DNA from: Clarkia xantiana subsp. parviflora
Lineage: Eukaryota > Streptophyta > Magnoliopsida > Myrtales > Onagraceae
Assembly (NCBI GenBank): GCA_036873135.1
Contig: JAPTYO010000009.1
Span: 28,603,756 to 28,667,755, forward strand
Reading direction: 5' to 3'
Length of the DNA: 64,000 bases
Within the stretch, counting starts at the first letter, position 1. Each line of letters begins with the position of its first letter. The position numbers and the translations under genes are program-made. Under the pieces are notes generated by a model. It saw only the letters and a program-made list of their open reading frames with translations. It was not told where the DNA came from and searched no databases. This document shows, piece by piece, positions 22,689-34,974 of the stretch.

Positions 22689-23217
22689 TGTTAGCATTTG
22701 GATAATAGGACGCCGTAATTGGGAGCCCATTAATTTGAGATTGGTACCTAAGAAATTGGGTAATATCACATTAGGGGGATTTTGGGCTAGGCCTAAAATC
22801 CCAATTGACATGAGATGCCCAAAATTGGGCCTCCCTTCTCTAGCTTGGCTGGCCGAAACATGCTTGAGGGCAAAGTGAACTTTTGTCCACTCTGCTCCTC
22901 TTATAAATAGGGAGTATTATGATTAATTTAGGGTGAATCCCTTTCTTCCTTTGTGGTGAGACAAAAATAAAACTCTCCTGCCTATTACTATAAGGTTTCG
23001 GCATAACCTATATATAAAGCCAGTGAGGTGCCAAATTGTGTCAAACAATTTACTCCATTGATCCATCCCTGTGAAGAATCGACTGAGGCTTTGCTGTGGA
23101 GCATAATCCGCGTAGGGGTTCTCTAACAGAAACCTCTACGGGAACCGTCTGGCGGATCAAGAACTCCCCTCAAGCGATCCAAGTTACAAGGAAAGCAAAG
23201 TAGGTATGTGCACTATC
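22689..23217 (+). repeat. Ty1/copia LTR, second copy (3' truncated)
   Basis: Starts TGTTAGCATTTGG and follows the first copy through GTAGGTATGTGCAC, then stops where the third LTR begins with TGTAAGCATATGG. A TATA-like TATAAATAG lies near 22904. The last part of the LTR and any primer site are missing, consistent with insertion of the third element into this LTR. Confidence 0.7.
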
Positions 23218-23829
23218 TGTAAGCATATGGTGATGGACGCCGTAAATGGAAGCCCATTATATGTATAAGTTACCTGAGACAATTGGGTAAATGTCACATT
23301 AGGACATTGGGCCAGACCCTAATCCCAATTGACATGAGAGTCCCAAAATTGGGCCTCCCTATACATGTGGCCGACCGAACTTATTAATAGGGGGTAAAGT
23401 GGACTTAGGGGTTTTATTAAAGTGGACTTTTGTCCACTTTACTCCTCCCATAAATTAGAGGTGCTAGGGGTTTTATTAGGTTAATCCTTAATCCCTTCTT
23501 AGAGTGTTTTAGAGAAAAAAACCCTCCTCCCCATAACACCAATTCGGCCGAACCTCACCACCACCTAAGGTTGTGCCAATTTGCTTTCGAGCAAACACTC
23601 CGGAGATCCGTCCCTGCCAAGAATCGATCATAGAATTTGTTGTGGAGAATATAACGCGTAGGGCTTCCTTAACAAGAACCTCTATGGGTGCCGATCGGAG
23701 GACCGTGAACTCCCTGCTGCAGGATCTTGGGACTACGGATTACGTCTAAGGTATGTGCGAATCTTCCGCTGCGTAATATTGATTACTAGCATGTACCATT
23801 TTTGTAGTGATTACTCCCCGTAATCAACA
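23218..23829 (+). repeat. Ty1/copia LTR, third copy
   Basis: 612 bp, from TGTAAGCATATGG to ..CCCGTAATCAACA, followed by a primer site at 23831. The canonical TG start abutting mid-LTR sequence indicates insertion into the second LTR. Confidence 0.8.
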
Positions 23830-23830
23830 G

Positions 23831-23843
23831 TGGTATGAGAGCC
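23831..23843 (+). other. Copia primer-binding site, third copy
   Basis: TGGTATGAGAGCC, one change from the canonical initiator-Met site TGGTATCAGAGC, one base after the LTR. Confidence 0.8.
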
Positions 23844-25915
23844 TGTGTTAGGAGTTCATGATTTAATAAATAGGTGTTCTTGAAAGTTTTAAAATTACAC
23901 CGAAAATTTTAAAAGGAAAAGTTTAAAATTTTCGAATTTTAAGTTGGTTATGGTACGGAATTTTCATATGTTCTTAGGAAAATTTGATGTTCATGATCTT
24001 CAATAAAAACATGATTTTTATCAAAATCGAACATTGGATTGTAGATCTTATTAAATTTGATCTTGAAATTTGACCACTTATTTCCAATAATGTGTTTTTG
24101 GCCGAAACCCTAAGTAAATCACAATGTAAATTTTTTTAATTTCTTAGACACCAAGATTGAAAAATTCGACCGAAATTTTAGAGATATTGTTTACCATATT
24201 TTTATTTTTAATTCTAGGTAACAATATATCAATAATTGGAAACATAATGATAGATTCACATTAATATATAGAAATATATATAACTATCAATATATCTAGA
24301 AAATTAATAGGGTTAAAGATAATATTGATAGATTTAGTTACCTGGAAGATTAAGAAAATATATTGTCAGTATATATGTTACCCTATTTAAGATATTGACA
24401 ATAAATAAGTATATATATATTGATTGTGCCGAATTTATATATACATATATATATTGTTGATTAATTTTGTCTTAAAGATAGAATCTTAGCAATAAATGTG
24501 TATATATTTATAAAGTGCCGAATTATATATATATAATATTGGAAATTATTTTATATAATTAATGTTACTTGGTGGCTAAGTTAAGCTTTTAGTGGACATG
24601 AAAACCCTACTTAGCCCACAAGTAAACATTTCGGCCCAAACCCTTTGGATTAATTAATGGTCCGGTCCAATATACCAAACCAAGACGCTTCCACTGAACC
24701 GAGTTTTCTTAATTGGTTCGACCTTGTCGGGCCGGGTCGGACCGGGGTAACTAAGTGGATCTAACCGAACCGGTTTTGAGTGTTGAACCGAACCAAACCC
24801 TATTTTTATTAGACCGGTTCGGACCAAACCATATTTTGAAAATAAAACCGGACCCGAACCGGATTTTGCTAAACCGGACCCGAACCGGATTTTTTCTGGA
24901 CCGAACCGAACCGGACCAAAATTGACTGAACCGAATTTTCAAAACCGAATTCAAGTCAATTAAGTAAAATAGGGAGGTCAAGTTTTAAAATCCAATTTTT
25001 TTTAACCTTAAATGGCCTACACAGTGCTCAAGGGTTTATTATTATTAAACCTAAATGCCTTGTTTCGATTATGGGGATGGATCTCATAGATACATATTTT
25101 TTGGACTGGATTAATTAGTGGGCTGAATTGCAATTGTTATTATTCGATATATATTTATGCATGGTTAGAACTGTCGTCTTGACTGAGTCAAGCTAGCTGG
25201 ACATTGCATATTGGGGGCAGAGCCCTGGTTAAATATATGGTATGCGTACTAGGATAGACATGCTGTGATGGTTGAAATTGCATAGGATTCATGTCTATAA
25301 GGATGATGTGATTGAATATAAGCATGAATTGAAAATCATCCCCTAATGTTTAAAATATTTTAAAATCGAAAACCAGTCGCCAAATATGTATGATTGATGT
25401 GGAAGTTTCATGTTTGACACGTATGCATTTTGAGGATGTAGCCGCATTTAATAATTTACTTGGAAGTAGAATTATGTATGCAAGCATGAGTTTCTCGGAA
25501 CATTAGACGCATGACGCGTAAGCATGAGTGTGGTTTGTGTGATGAATGTTACTTGCGTATGATGATTTACATGGATGGTAGAATTATATATGCACGAGTA
25601 AGTTCATCGGAATATTTTTTCAAAATAAAAAGAGCCTTGGGAAAGCCAAGATTGGGTATGCATGTTTCAAAATTCCCGTTTCGGTAATTTGCGATTAAAA
25701 CCGTTTTAAAAGACTGATCTATTAGATTGAAGACGTCAGTAATGTGAACTCTTTCACAGCCATCTTCCATTGGTTTACTGTGGTCGGCTGGTTTAGATGA
25801 TTGAGGAATCGTTACTTGTCGTATTCCATCTTAATGGATATCTGATGTATGAAATTCTTTCTCAAAATGTTATTGTCTCCCTGATTTTGCGTGATTATCA
25901 AAGTGTTAGTTTTTC
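23844..25915 (+). other. Copia leader, third copy
   Basis: About 2 kb of AT-rich leader without a convincing ORF. It shares blocks with the first copy. At 24660-24970 it contains a simple-sequence stretch of accggttcgg and aaccgaaccgg words. Leaders this long are unusual for Ty1/copia elements but occur in some plant families. Confidence 0.6.
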
Positions 25916-26119
25916 ATGGCTGAGTCGGTTCGCTTCTACAAGCCTTGCAATCTGGATGGCATGGACTATGATGCATGGAGTGAGCATGTAAGAGAACTCC
26001 TCTTCGCTGAAAGTACACATAAATGTATTGATGTGAATAAGGGAAGGACACAAGTGGATGAGCATGGAAACCTTCTATCCCCTAAAAGGATGAGGAGCCT
26101 TGATGATCAGAGAGCTTGC
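25916..26119 (+). pseudogene. Start of a copia gag, truncated
   Basis: The ATG at 25916 opens about 68 residues beginning MAESVRFYKPCNLDGMDYDAW. The L-x-G-x-x-Y-x-x-W pattern is typical of the copia gag N-terminus. The frame then runs into the LTR remnant of element D at about 26120, where the homology ends. The rest of gag and all of pol are missing. Confidence 0.6.
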
Positions 26120-26562
26120 AGTCAAAATGGGTGGCCAAGGTCTCCTATTTATAGGCAACCTTAGAACCGAACCCGGTTTTTGTGCGGTTCGACGCCGGTT
26201 TAAAGGAAAGTAAGAACCGTCGTCTGGTTTGTTTAAGTTTGGCCTAGGAGAACTCTTTTACTCATTGTTCGGACGATAAAAAAGGATGCGCGCGGTACCC
26301 GTTAGCGGTCCGGACCACGTCGGATTCGACATCCGGCGTGGTCCGGACCGCCTAGGGCAATCTGGACCGGTCCGGATTGCCTTATGGAAATCCGGAGGTT
26401 CAGTTTTCCATAAGGCAATCCGGAGGTTCCGGTCCGGACGCATAGGTGCGTCCGGACCATTTTTTCCTCGGGTGTTTGTTTTTCGAATCCGTTTTATGGT
26501 TTTCGACGTGTTTGCGAAGTCCGGAATGTAAATACGAACCCGAATTGGGCAGATATCCAACA
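26120..26562 (-). repeat. 3' LTR of element D, truncated
   Basis: Matches the D and C LTRs from gtcaaaatgggtggccaagg to the TGTTGGATATC end at 26562. The roughly 250 bases nearest the outside are lost. The TATA motif CCTATAAATAGG lies at 26144-26155 (minus). It fuses directly to the copia gag fragment. Confidence 0.8.
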
Positions 26563-26577
26563 ATTTCCCCCGAGTCA
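26563..26577 (-). other. Polypurine tract of element D
   Basis: The minus strand reads CTTGACTCGGGGGAAAT directly before the LTR. The same motif is present in C at 33668. Confidence 0.8.
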
Positions 26578-27959
26578 AGTAACGTTTCAGACCATACTTG
26601 ACTCTATTTTAAGCTAGGATATAAGCCCAATTTAGGTTCGGAGCTGACCTCAAGGGTGGCTTGTTTGACAATCGAGCGCGACGGCTTCGATTTCGCTCCA
26701 CTTTAATTTTTGTCGGGAGGTATGTTTACTGTTGACATGATTAGCGCAACCAGCAATATACATATAATAGTGAACAATAAACAATGCGCACATGCTTATG
26801 AACTTATGCAATAATCCTCATGGAAGCATGCGAACATGATACATGATGTCAACATGAATGTGATGTCAATATGAATGTCAAAGATATAAAAAAAACGATT
26901 GATAATTAAATCATGAAAGTAATCATGTGATAATAATAAAAGACATGAATCATGCACTTAAAATAATATAACGCGTTTTTGAGTCATATGCGCGTTATGT
27001 CATGTGCGCACTAAATCATGTGTGCATAGCATATAGTCATAGCATACTTAGAAAATTCTAAGTGTTGAAATAAGGAGATGACAACATGTAAAAATGCTAT
27101 TTGAGGACTTAGTAATAAATAATTAAAGATTTAGGATGTACCCATAGATAATGATGGATAGATATAGGAGAGAGAATATCCATTAGTTAATCCTCCACCA
27201 TTAGTAGCTTTTACTGTTCTCTCATTTCTAGAAGAAGAAGAAAACTTGGGAGTGACAAATTTGGGGTCTAGCACATTTGGAGACCAAGCAATTTTGGAGT
27301 GATCACATTGGGGTCGACAACGGTGTAACTCCGGCGAAGGAAGGGCGGACGCGGCTGAATCCTTGCGGCAGCGCCTGAAGCAACCAGCAGCGGCGCGTGG
27401 GTGGATCCGTAGCGGTGCGTGGTTGGTCCGGCGGTGGTTCACGGTCATTCGCACGGGGTTTTGATCGGCTCGGCTCGGTGAGTCCAATTCCGGGTATGGC
27501 TGGACCTTTCGTGACTTTGCTTAGTCTTGATTTACCTTTGAAACATTCATGAATTAGATTACATTAACACGCACATAAGGTGTTCGATAAAATTCCCAAT
27601 GATAATTATCTTCTCAAATCGGCCAAAATTTTACTAAGTGCTGGAATTTTTGGAAAAATAGAGATAAGTTGTTAAACTTACTTTATGCATTGTGATTGTT
27701 GTCAACACGTTACACTATGGCTTGAGTGATGTTTTGGCATGTTCAATGTTGATTGTTAGCCGGTGTCCGGACATAGTTGTCTGTCGTTATATTGATTCTT
27801 GTACATTGAGCTCATATGCTGTCTGCAATCATGATAAAACGCTTAACAAATATTTTTGAGATATTTAATGCTTGTTACCACGATTGTCGCTATTTGATCC
27901 TTGTTGAATGCCGACATAGGATAATACTTAGAATATATTCCTTGATAGCTGACATCTTG
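26578..27959 (+). other. Probable promoter and 5' untranslated region of the opposed gene in D
   Basis: Conserved with 33683-34974 in C: an AT-rich part with repeated catgaatgtgatgtcaa-like words, then gataatgatggatagatatag and a purine-rich gaagaagaagaaaac tract near 27230, then a GC-rich stretch (27290-27480). It lies between the 3' LTR and the plus-strand gene, so it probably holds that gene's promoter and leader. The minus-strand ORF at 27131-27487 has no recognisable domain and is not counted. Confidence 0.4.
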
Positions 27960-28385
27960 TTGGATGTCGACAACTGTTGATTGCCGTCAACTTGTTGTAT
28001 GTTGATGGTTGTTGATTGCCATCAACTTGCCGCGCGTTGACGGTTGTTGATTGCCATCAACTTGTCGCGCGTTGACGGTTGTTGATTGCCATCAACTTGT
28101 CGCGCATTGACGGTTGTTGATTGCTGACATGGTGGAACACTTAGAAAATATTCCTGACAGCCGGCATCCCGTTGTATGCCCACAGCTGATATGGTTGGAA
28201 CACTTAGAAAATATTCCTAACAGCCGGCATCCCGTTGTATGCTCACAACTGATATGGTTGGAACACTTAGAAAATATTCCTGACAGCCGACATCCCGTTG
28301 TATGCTCACAGCTGCTATGGTTTGAACACTTAGAAAATATTCATGATAGCCGACATCTCGTTGTATGTCGACAGCTGTACGCGCG
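27960..28385. repeat. Two tandem arrays: ~35-bp and 63-bp units (element D)
   Basis: First, about four copies of a ttgttgattgccatcaactt unit of ~35 bp (27970-28120). Then about four copies of a 63-bp unit containing ggaacacttagaaaatattc and gttgtatg (28120-28380). Because 63 is a multiple of three, the array is open as a 21-residue peptide repeat on the plus strand. C has the same arrays with different copy numbers. Confidence 0.85.
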
Positions 28386-28628
28386 TGCTCGTATGTGCGC
28401 GCTAGTATGTGCGCACTTGTCCCCACACTTAGAATATTTTCTCTATCCATTGCTATGTACGTTGTATCCATGGGCTTGATGTAGACATAGGGCGTATGCT
28501 GTCATGGTGATTGTTACGAGTAGAGTGTTCGTCGCTTGTAAACTAACGAACGTTGTCTTGATTGTAGGTTGCATTTTCAGGTTGCAGGTGGTTTTAGTTG
28601 TAGTGATTCCTTCTATGAGGTTGTTATC

Positions 28629-31024
28629 ATGAGTAAGTCTTTCATTCCTACTCCACATGCTGCTTTATGTTCCGATGATAGTAGTGAGTCGGATGCCGAC
28701 ATGATTGCTCTACTGGACAAAACACTGAGCGTGGAAGCCGAGGCTGTTATCGAGACTCCTATCGCGCCGGAAGCGGCGAAAGGAGCTGGGGTAAAAATAA
28801 GATATCTCTCGAACATGATGGAGAGAGAGAAGTTTATACTGGACGCATCTACTTCTGGACTTGATCCGAATTTTGAGGGTGTGTTTCCTCGCGACATGTT
28901 GCCTGATGTCACTAAGGGTGAAGCTATTATCCCTCCAGGAGACATGACCGCTGTGTATTCTTCACAGGTTAGGGAGGGTTTACGCTTTCCCTACTGACCC
29001 GACTTAGTTGATTTGTGTCGCTTCTATCGTATTTCTCCTCTGTATCTTACACCCACAAGCATTCGTGTATGGAATTGTTTTCGGGTGTTATTTCACCAAC
29101 AGTCGTGGCGTTACTTGACTACTCTCTTCCGCTGCTTCTACCAGCTTTTATGTCCAGACATGACAGGGTTGTGTAGCGTGAAGATACGTTGGCCTTGCCT
29201 ACGTGACAAAGGATTTGAGCAACTTTGACTTGGGGACGCGGAGTGGAATCGTACTCATCGACTAGCGGCTGAGACTGACCGATCTGGTACACATTGAAGA
29301 CATCACTACTTCTTCGTGTGTGATGACAGCATTACTTGGGATACTAAGGAGGTTAAGGTTGCTGATCCTGCCTTTTCCGAGCTTTCGTCAACGGACAAGG
29401 CGACTATAGTGCGCATATATCGATGTTAGCAAGAGTGCAGCTTCCAGTGTCTGTTACGCGCGTCGGATCAAGAATTGCTTGATGCCCGGATTCAAACGCT
29501 TTCTTGTATGTTGAGCATCTTTATAACTTTCATTATGTTGTGATGTAAGTTGGTTTGACGGAAAAAGCTATGTTCTGCAGACAGTGGCTGCGCGCGATGT
29601 TCCTCCTGTTGGAAGGACTGTCCCTTCTTCTGCCCCCGCTACTTCCAAGCATAGTCGCGGCAAGGGACTTACGGGTAAGATGTTTACTTATGTTTTCCGT
29701 CAAATTTATTGATTTTTCAAATCTTTGTCCTCATATTACTTCTGTTTGCAGGTCGCTCTGCGCACGTGACCGAGCGCGTTGTCGCGGCACCCGATTCTAC
29801 CGCTCCTGTCAAGAGGTCCGCAGCTGGGGCGCGTCCTTCGAGTGGTCCTAAGTGCTCCAAGCCGAGTGCGATTGTCCCGTATCCTTCTCGCGATAAAGGG
29901 AAATGAGTTGAAGATCGCGCGGTGGCGCCTTCTGCCCCCCGCTCGAAGGAGCGTCCCGTGGAGGAGCGTCCTTCGCGCCGAGGTTTGTATTGTGCACATT
30001 GTTATCTTTCCTTGTATTTTTTCTGCTTATGTCTCTCACATTTCCTTGAAGTTTTATTTGCAGCGCTGTCATCACTTAAGCGTGATGACTTGGTTCGTCC
30101 ACTGGAGGGCGACATATCCGGTGATGATTGGGCGCCCTTTTCTATTGGTGGTCTTCGATTTCCCAAGGGTTCGAAGCTTAGAACTCCGGAGGTTGGGGTA
30201 CGCGTGCTGCAGAGGTGTATTCCTCCAGGCGACCGACGCCTTGCGCCTTCCACCGATGAGGAGATGCGACAGTATGTTGAGGGCTCCCTATATGGGTTTG
30301 CTCCGGTGACTGACGACACTTATTTTTTCTGATTATCTGGTTGTGCGTGAATGCATTGTTGTGACTGTCTTAACTTGTTTGGTATTCTCTTTAGGCTGTT
30401 GCGAACATGGTGAACATGTCGTCCTTTGCGCTGGATCTCATGCGCGAAAGGAAAGCTGCCGTCAAGAAACGTGGTGTTGCCTCCCGCGAGCTTGCGATTC
30501 TCAAGGAGAAAACTCAGAGCCTTCTTTCGAAGACTGCTGACTTCGATGCACAATATGACTCTTGCTGTGCCCATGCTGATCATCTTGAGGCTGAGATCGC
30601 GGCTATCAAGAAACAGATAGCGGAGAATGACAGCGCGTATGAGGCCGCGCTTTGTGCTGCGCGCGAGGAGGGGTGTAAAGCTGGGATCGCAGAAGGACTT
30701 GTCAAGTATCCTACTACATTGACCTTTACTGCCGCCGTTAGTTCTGCCGCTAAGGCGAAGACTGAGCCGTTGATTCATGAATTTGCTGCGGACTATGTTC
30801 GCATGGTACGTCTACTTGATCCCGACTTTCCTTTCGACAAGTTGGGTCCTTACGCACCATCCGCTATTGAGCGTGTTGCTGAGTTACGCCGTCTAGAGCT
30901 TGAGATGGCTAACTTTGATATGATGTTTGGGGATGACGACGACCTTGATCCTGCCGTCGAAATGATGGCAGTTATTCCTGAGCCTGCTGGAGATGATGGT
31001 ACTCTTCGAGTGGCGTCAGGTTGA
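28629..31024 (+). pseudogene. Spliced gene opposed to element D (antisense ORF), with stops
   Basis: Predicted exons 28629-29505, ~29550-29674, 29752-29982, 30064-30305 and 30395-31024, with GT..AG borders at most junctions and compatible phases. Exon 1 holds the conserved core LRFPY..CRFYRISP..RVWNCFRVLF, which resembles the plant family known as Transposase_28 (putative gypsy-type transposon). The last exon is an Ala/Lys/Glu-rich coiled coil (LASRELAILKEK-like) with an acidic tail ending ASG. Damage: TGA at 28995-28997 and 29226-29228, a TAG late in exon 1, TGA in exon 3, and a shifted acceptor at exon 2 (GTAAG for GTAG). Its homologues are in C and B. Its function is unknown. Confidence 0.65.
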
Positions 31025-32934
31025 TTATTTTGATCATGTTGAACTTTTATATTTGTCATATGCCCCTCGTATCCGGGTTGATTTTGGTTTGGGAGTTGTC
31101 CCTAGAACTTTTGTTTATGTTCTGCTTGCTTTGAACTATGTCGTCTAGACCTGCTTTGATCACAGTAGAATGCATGATAATTTGTTAGTAGTATTTCATA
31201 CCTTGTGTTATCTATGTTTTTCGTATGCTTTAGACTTTTGATGATAAGATAGGTATCCATAGATGATGAACACGATGTCCGTAGTTGAGAGTGTATGTCG
31301 CACATTGTTGAGTGTTATTAGCGCCCCTCTTGGTTATATTCCAAGGCATGGCAAGATGCGTACACTAGGTACTTGTAGCGTTGTATGTAGTAATGTACTC
31401 GGCGCGGACACTTGGCATTTGGCACTCGGCACTGGCACTTGACATGTATGAGAGTCGTCTTGACGAGGCAAGATATTAGTTTATACCGTCTCTTAGTTCC
31501 ATTCTAAGGCGATGTTGTGACAAGACGCTACTTGTTGTATTTGGTGCGTTTTTCCATCCGTCAATTTGGGCACATCCCCCGTGACGTTGTTACAAGGTTT
31601 TCCGTGGCTAACCCAGTACTTACCCTGTGATGCTACTACGCCTCAACTTAGTTAATCCAAGGGGCGGGACAAAGGTCGTATGATCACGCCTTGTAGTTTT
31701 TACCGTCTCTTGAACCATTAAAAGGCGACGTTGTGGCAAGACGCTACTTGCTCTATGCTATGCGTTTTTCCATCCGTCAGTTTGGGCATACCCCGCGTGA
31801 CGTTGTTGCAAGGTTTTCCGTGGCTATTCCAGTACTTGCCTTGCGATGCTACTGCACATCTCCATGGTTAGTCCAGAAGGGTTGCAAAAGACCACGTTGA
31901 ATTGACTTGCAGTTTTTACCGTCTCTTGGTCCACTTGAAGGCGACGTTGTGGCAAGACACTACTTGCTGAATTTGATGTGTTTTATTTGACGTGTTTGGT
32001 CCGCTTCTGCTAGCGTGAAGTTATCCTAACAAGGAATACGTCTTCACGGATTATGAACCCTTGAGTGAGTATACATACTTTTAGAGTACATGAAGCTGCT
32101 CACTTAAGGAATAAGTCTTCATGAAGTATGATTCCGTGATTGGTTGTTCTTACTTTGTCGATTTGTGGGGTTGTCTTCTATCAAGAGAACTTCCGCCACG
32201 ATGGGGTGATCAGTCACACCTGTGTGCCGCATCCTGTTTTGTATTCAGGGAATGGCTTATGGACATGGGGGTTTCCCTCAAAGGAGGATGTCGCAGCATG
32301 CCATTTTGATAGTTGTGAACATGGGGGTTGCCCTCGAAGGAGGATGTCGCAGCATGTCACTTTAATAGTTGTGAACATGGGGTTGCCCTCGAAGGAGGAT
32401 GTCGCAGCGTGTCACTTTGATAGTTGTGAACATGGGGGTTGCCCTCGAAGGAGGATGTCGCAGCATGTCACTTTGATAGATCTTGGTTTAAACTCAAGAT
32501 ATAGTATGTTGTTGACGTTATTCGGGGTAGTCGTCATTATAGATAGAGAGTGTTTATATACCCTTTGTTGATGTTGACAGTTGATTTGTCGTCGTATGAT
32601 ATAAGTTGATTATTGTACATAACTCGATGGCTTGTATTGTTGATGTGAGTAATATGCTTGTAGTTGTTAGTTGGCGTAATTCCAAGGTAGTATGCATGAT
32701 ATAGGATTGTACCTAAGAAAGTAGATTAACTTCATTAGATACTTAGATTATGTACAGAGAGTTGCGGGAAGGCGTCAACTGATCACTCCTTCCAGTACGT
32801 AGTAAGTCTAGTAATTATAAAGACTAAACTTAAAGTACGAGATGCATTTAAACTAAGAAAATAGTAAAAAGGCGTAAAGTAGATAGGGGGATTGGTGAAA
32901 TGTTTGCCGCCTTTATGGTTGGTCTGATGGAGAA
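31025..32934. repeat. Repeat-rich region between the two convergent genes of element D
   Basis: Contains about three diverged copies of a roughly 210-240-bp unit (31480-31990; accgtctctt..ggcgacgttgtggcaagac..gtttttccatccgtca). It also has four copies of a 56-bp unit (32260-32480; gtgaacatgggggttgccct cgaaggaggatgtcgcagca). The antisense gene ends on its left side and gag' ends on its right. It stops at 32934, where element C inserted. Confidence 0.75.
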
Positions 32935-33667
32935 TGTTGCGTCCAAATCCAACCGGGTAGTCGGACTCTTCGGCACTTCGGTTTAGGGACACGTCGGGTG
33001 TCTGAAGCGGGCTTTCTGATGTTGGCAAGGGGCTGTCAGCAATGTGCAAATGTCGGACAGGTACGGTTGTCGGCAGTTTAGGCTGTCGGCAAGGTATGGC
33101 TGTCGGCAGTGCAAGCTTTTCGGCAAGGTAAGCTTATTAGCTTCACGCGGTGCTAACCTGCAGGAAGGGCAATAACCAGCACGGAGGGGGAGGTGGTGCT
33201 GGTTGAACCCTCTCCGATGCTTAAATGAGCGTTTTAGAGAGAGAAAATATTCTAGAGAGAGGTCAGAGCTCCAAGGCCAAAATCTAGAGAATGTGTCAAA
33301 ATTGGTGGCCAAGGTCTCCTATTTATAGGCAACCTTAGGACTGAACCCGGTTTTTGTGCGGTTCGACGCCGGTTTAAAAGAAAATAAGAACCGTCATCTA
33401 GTTAGGCTTTGGAGAACTCTTCACTCTTTGTGTTCGGACGATAAAGGATGCGCGCAGTGCCCGTTGACAGCATGCCGGACCTCATAGGACTTAGAATCCG
33501 ACGGGGTCCGGATTGCCTAAGACAATCTGGAGGTTCCGGTCCGGATGCATACGTGCGTCCGGACCGTTTGTTCCTCGGGTGTTTATTTTTCGGTCCCATT
33601 TGTGGTTTTCGACGTGTTTGCGAAGTCCGGAATGTAAATACGAACATGAATTGGGCAGATATCCAAC
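32935..33667 (-). repeat. 3' LTR of element C
   Basis: 733 bp, TG..CA, minus orientation from 33667. TATA motif CCTATAAATAGG at 33318-33329 (minus). It is shorter than the 5' LTR (776 bp), mainly through loss of a block of short inverted repeats near 33500. Confidence 0.85.
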
Positions 33668-33682
33668 ACTTTCCCCCGAGTC
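33668..33682 (-). other. Polypurine tract of element C
   Basis: The minus strand reads CTTGACTCGGGGGAAAG immediately before TGTTGG of the 3' LTR. Confidence 0.8.
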
Positions 33683-34974
33683 AAGTTACGGTTCAGACCA
33701 TACTTGAATCTATTTTAAGCTAGGATATAAGCCCAATTTAGGTTCGGAGCTGACCTCAAGGGTGGCTTGTCTGACGATTTGAGCGCGACGGCTTCGATTT
33801 CGCTCCACCTTAATTTTTTTTGTCAGGAGGTATATCAACTGTCGACATGATTAGTGCAACCAACGATATACATATAACAGTGAACAATAAACTATACGTA
33901 CATGTTTATGAACTTATGCGATAATTCTCATGGAGGAATGCAAACATGACATATGATGTTAACATGAACATGATGTCGGCACGATTGTAGAAGATGGGAA
34001 TAAATGATTGATAATTAGATCATGCAAATAATCATGCCATAATAATAAGAGATATGAAACATGCATTTAAAATGATATAACGCGTGTGAAGTCATGAGCG
34101 CGTTATGTCATGTACGTACTAAATCATGTGTGCATAGTGTATAGTCATGGTATACATGTAAACATGCTACTCAAGGACTTAGTAATAAATAATTAAAATT
34201 TTAGGATGCACCCATAGATAATGATGGATAGATATAAGAGAGAGAGTACCCATTACTTAACCCTCCACCATTAGTAACTTGTAGTGTTTCCTCCTTTCTT
34301 GAAGAAGAAGAAAACCTGGGAATGGCAAATTTGGATGCCAAATATTTGAGGATCAAGCAATTTTAGAACAACCACACCAAGGTCATCACCGGCGGGATCC
34401 CGGCGACGAGAAAATGCGGACGTGAGGTGGACGGCGGCGGCGTGTGAGGCGGACGGCGACGGGTGACCTCCGGTGGCGGTGGGTAGCTTTTCGAGGTCGT
34501 CTCGTGGTGGCGAGTCTAATTTCGGGTATGGTTGGACCCTTTGATACTTCGTTTAAGTTCAATTAGATCTTGATTGCTTCTTGAATTTGATTAATCTAGG
34601 ATGCATACAAGGTGTTTCTTAAAATTACCAAAAGAGTTTAGTCCCACAAATCGGCCAAAATTTTGACTAAGTGCTGGAAATTTTAGAAAAATAGAGATAA
34701 GTTGTTAAACTTCCCTTATGCATTGTGATTGTTGTCAACACATTGCATTATGGCTTAAGTGATGTTTTGGCATGCTCAATGTTGATTGTTAGCCGATGTC
34801 CGGACATAGTTGTATGTCGTCATATTGATCCTTGTTCATTGAACTTATATGTTGTCTGCAAGATAAAACACTTAGCAAATATTTTTGAGATATTTAATGC
34901 TTGTTACCATGATTGTCGTTGACTGCCGTTATAGGAGAATACTTAGAATATATTCCTTGATAGTTGGCATCTTG
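33683..34974 (+). other. Probable promoter and leader of the opposed gene in C
   Basis: Collinear with 26578-27959 of D. It includes gataatgatggatagatata followed by agagagaga (34215-34250), the gaagaagaagaaaacc tract (34300) and a GC-rich segment (34385-34510). Conservation of this block in both copies fits a promoter and 5' untranslated region. No ORF of note. Confidence 0.4.

Noticed and set aside
24751..24981. Minus-strand ORF of 76 residues
   Set aside because: Simple-sequence translation of aaccgaaccgg words in the copia leader.
27131..27487. Minus-strand ORF of 118 residues in element D
   Set aside because: No domain, not open in the corresponding region of C, and it overlaps the probable promoter/leader of the opposed gene.
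28114..28479. Plus-strand ORF of 121 residues with 21-residue repeats
   Set aside because: It arises from the 63-bp array; both strands are open, and no splice or start evidence links it to a gene. Kept only as a finding about the repeat.
32121..32571. Plus-strand ORFs (62 and 143 residues) with repeated CEHGGCPRRRMSQHVT words
   Set aside because: Translation of the 56-bp tandem unit between two convergent genes of element D.
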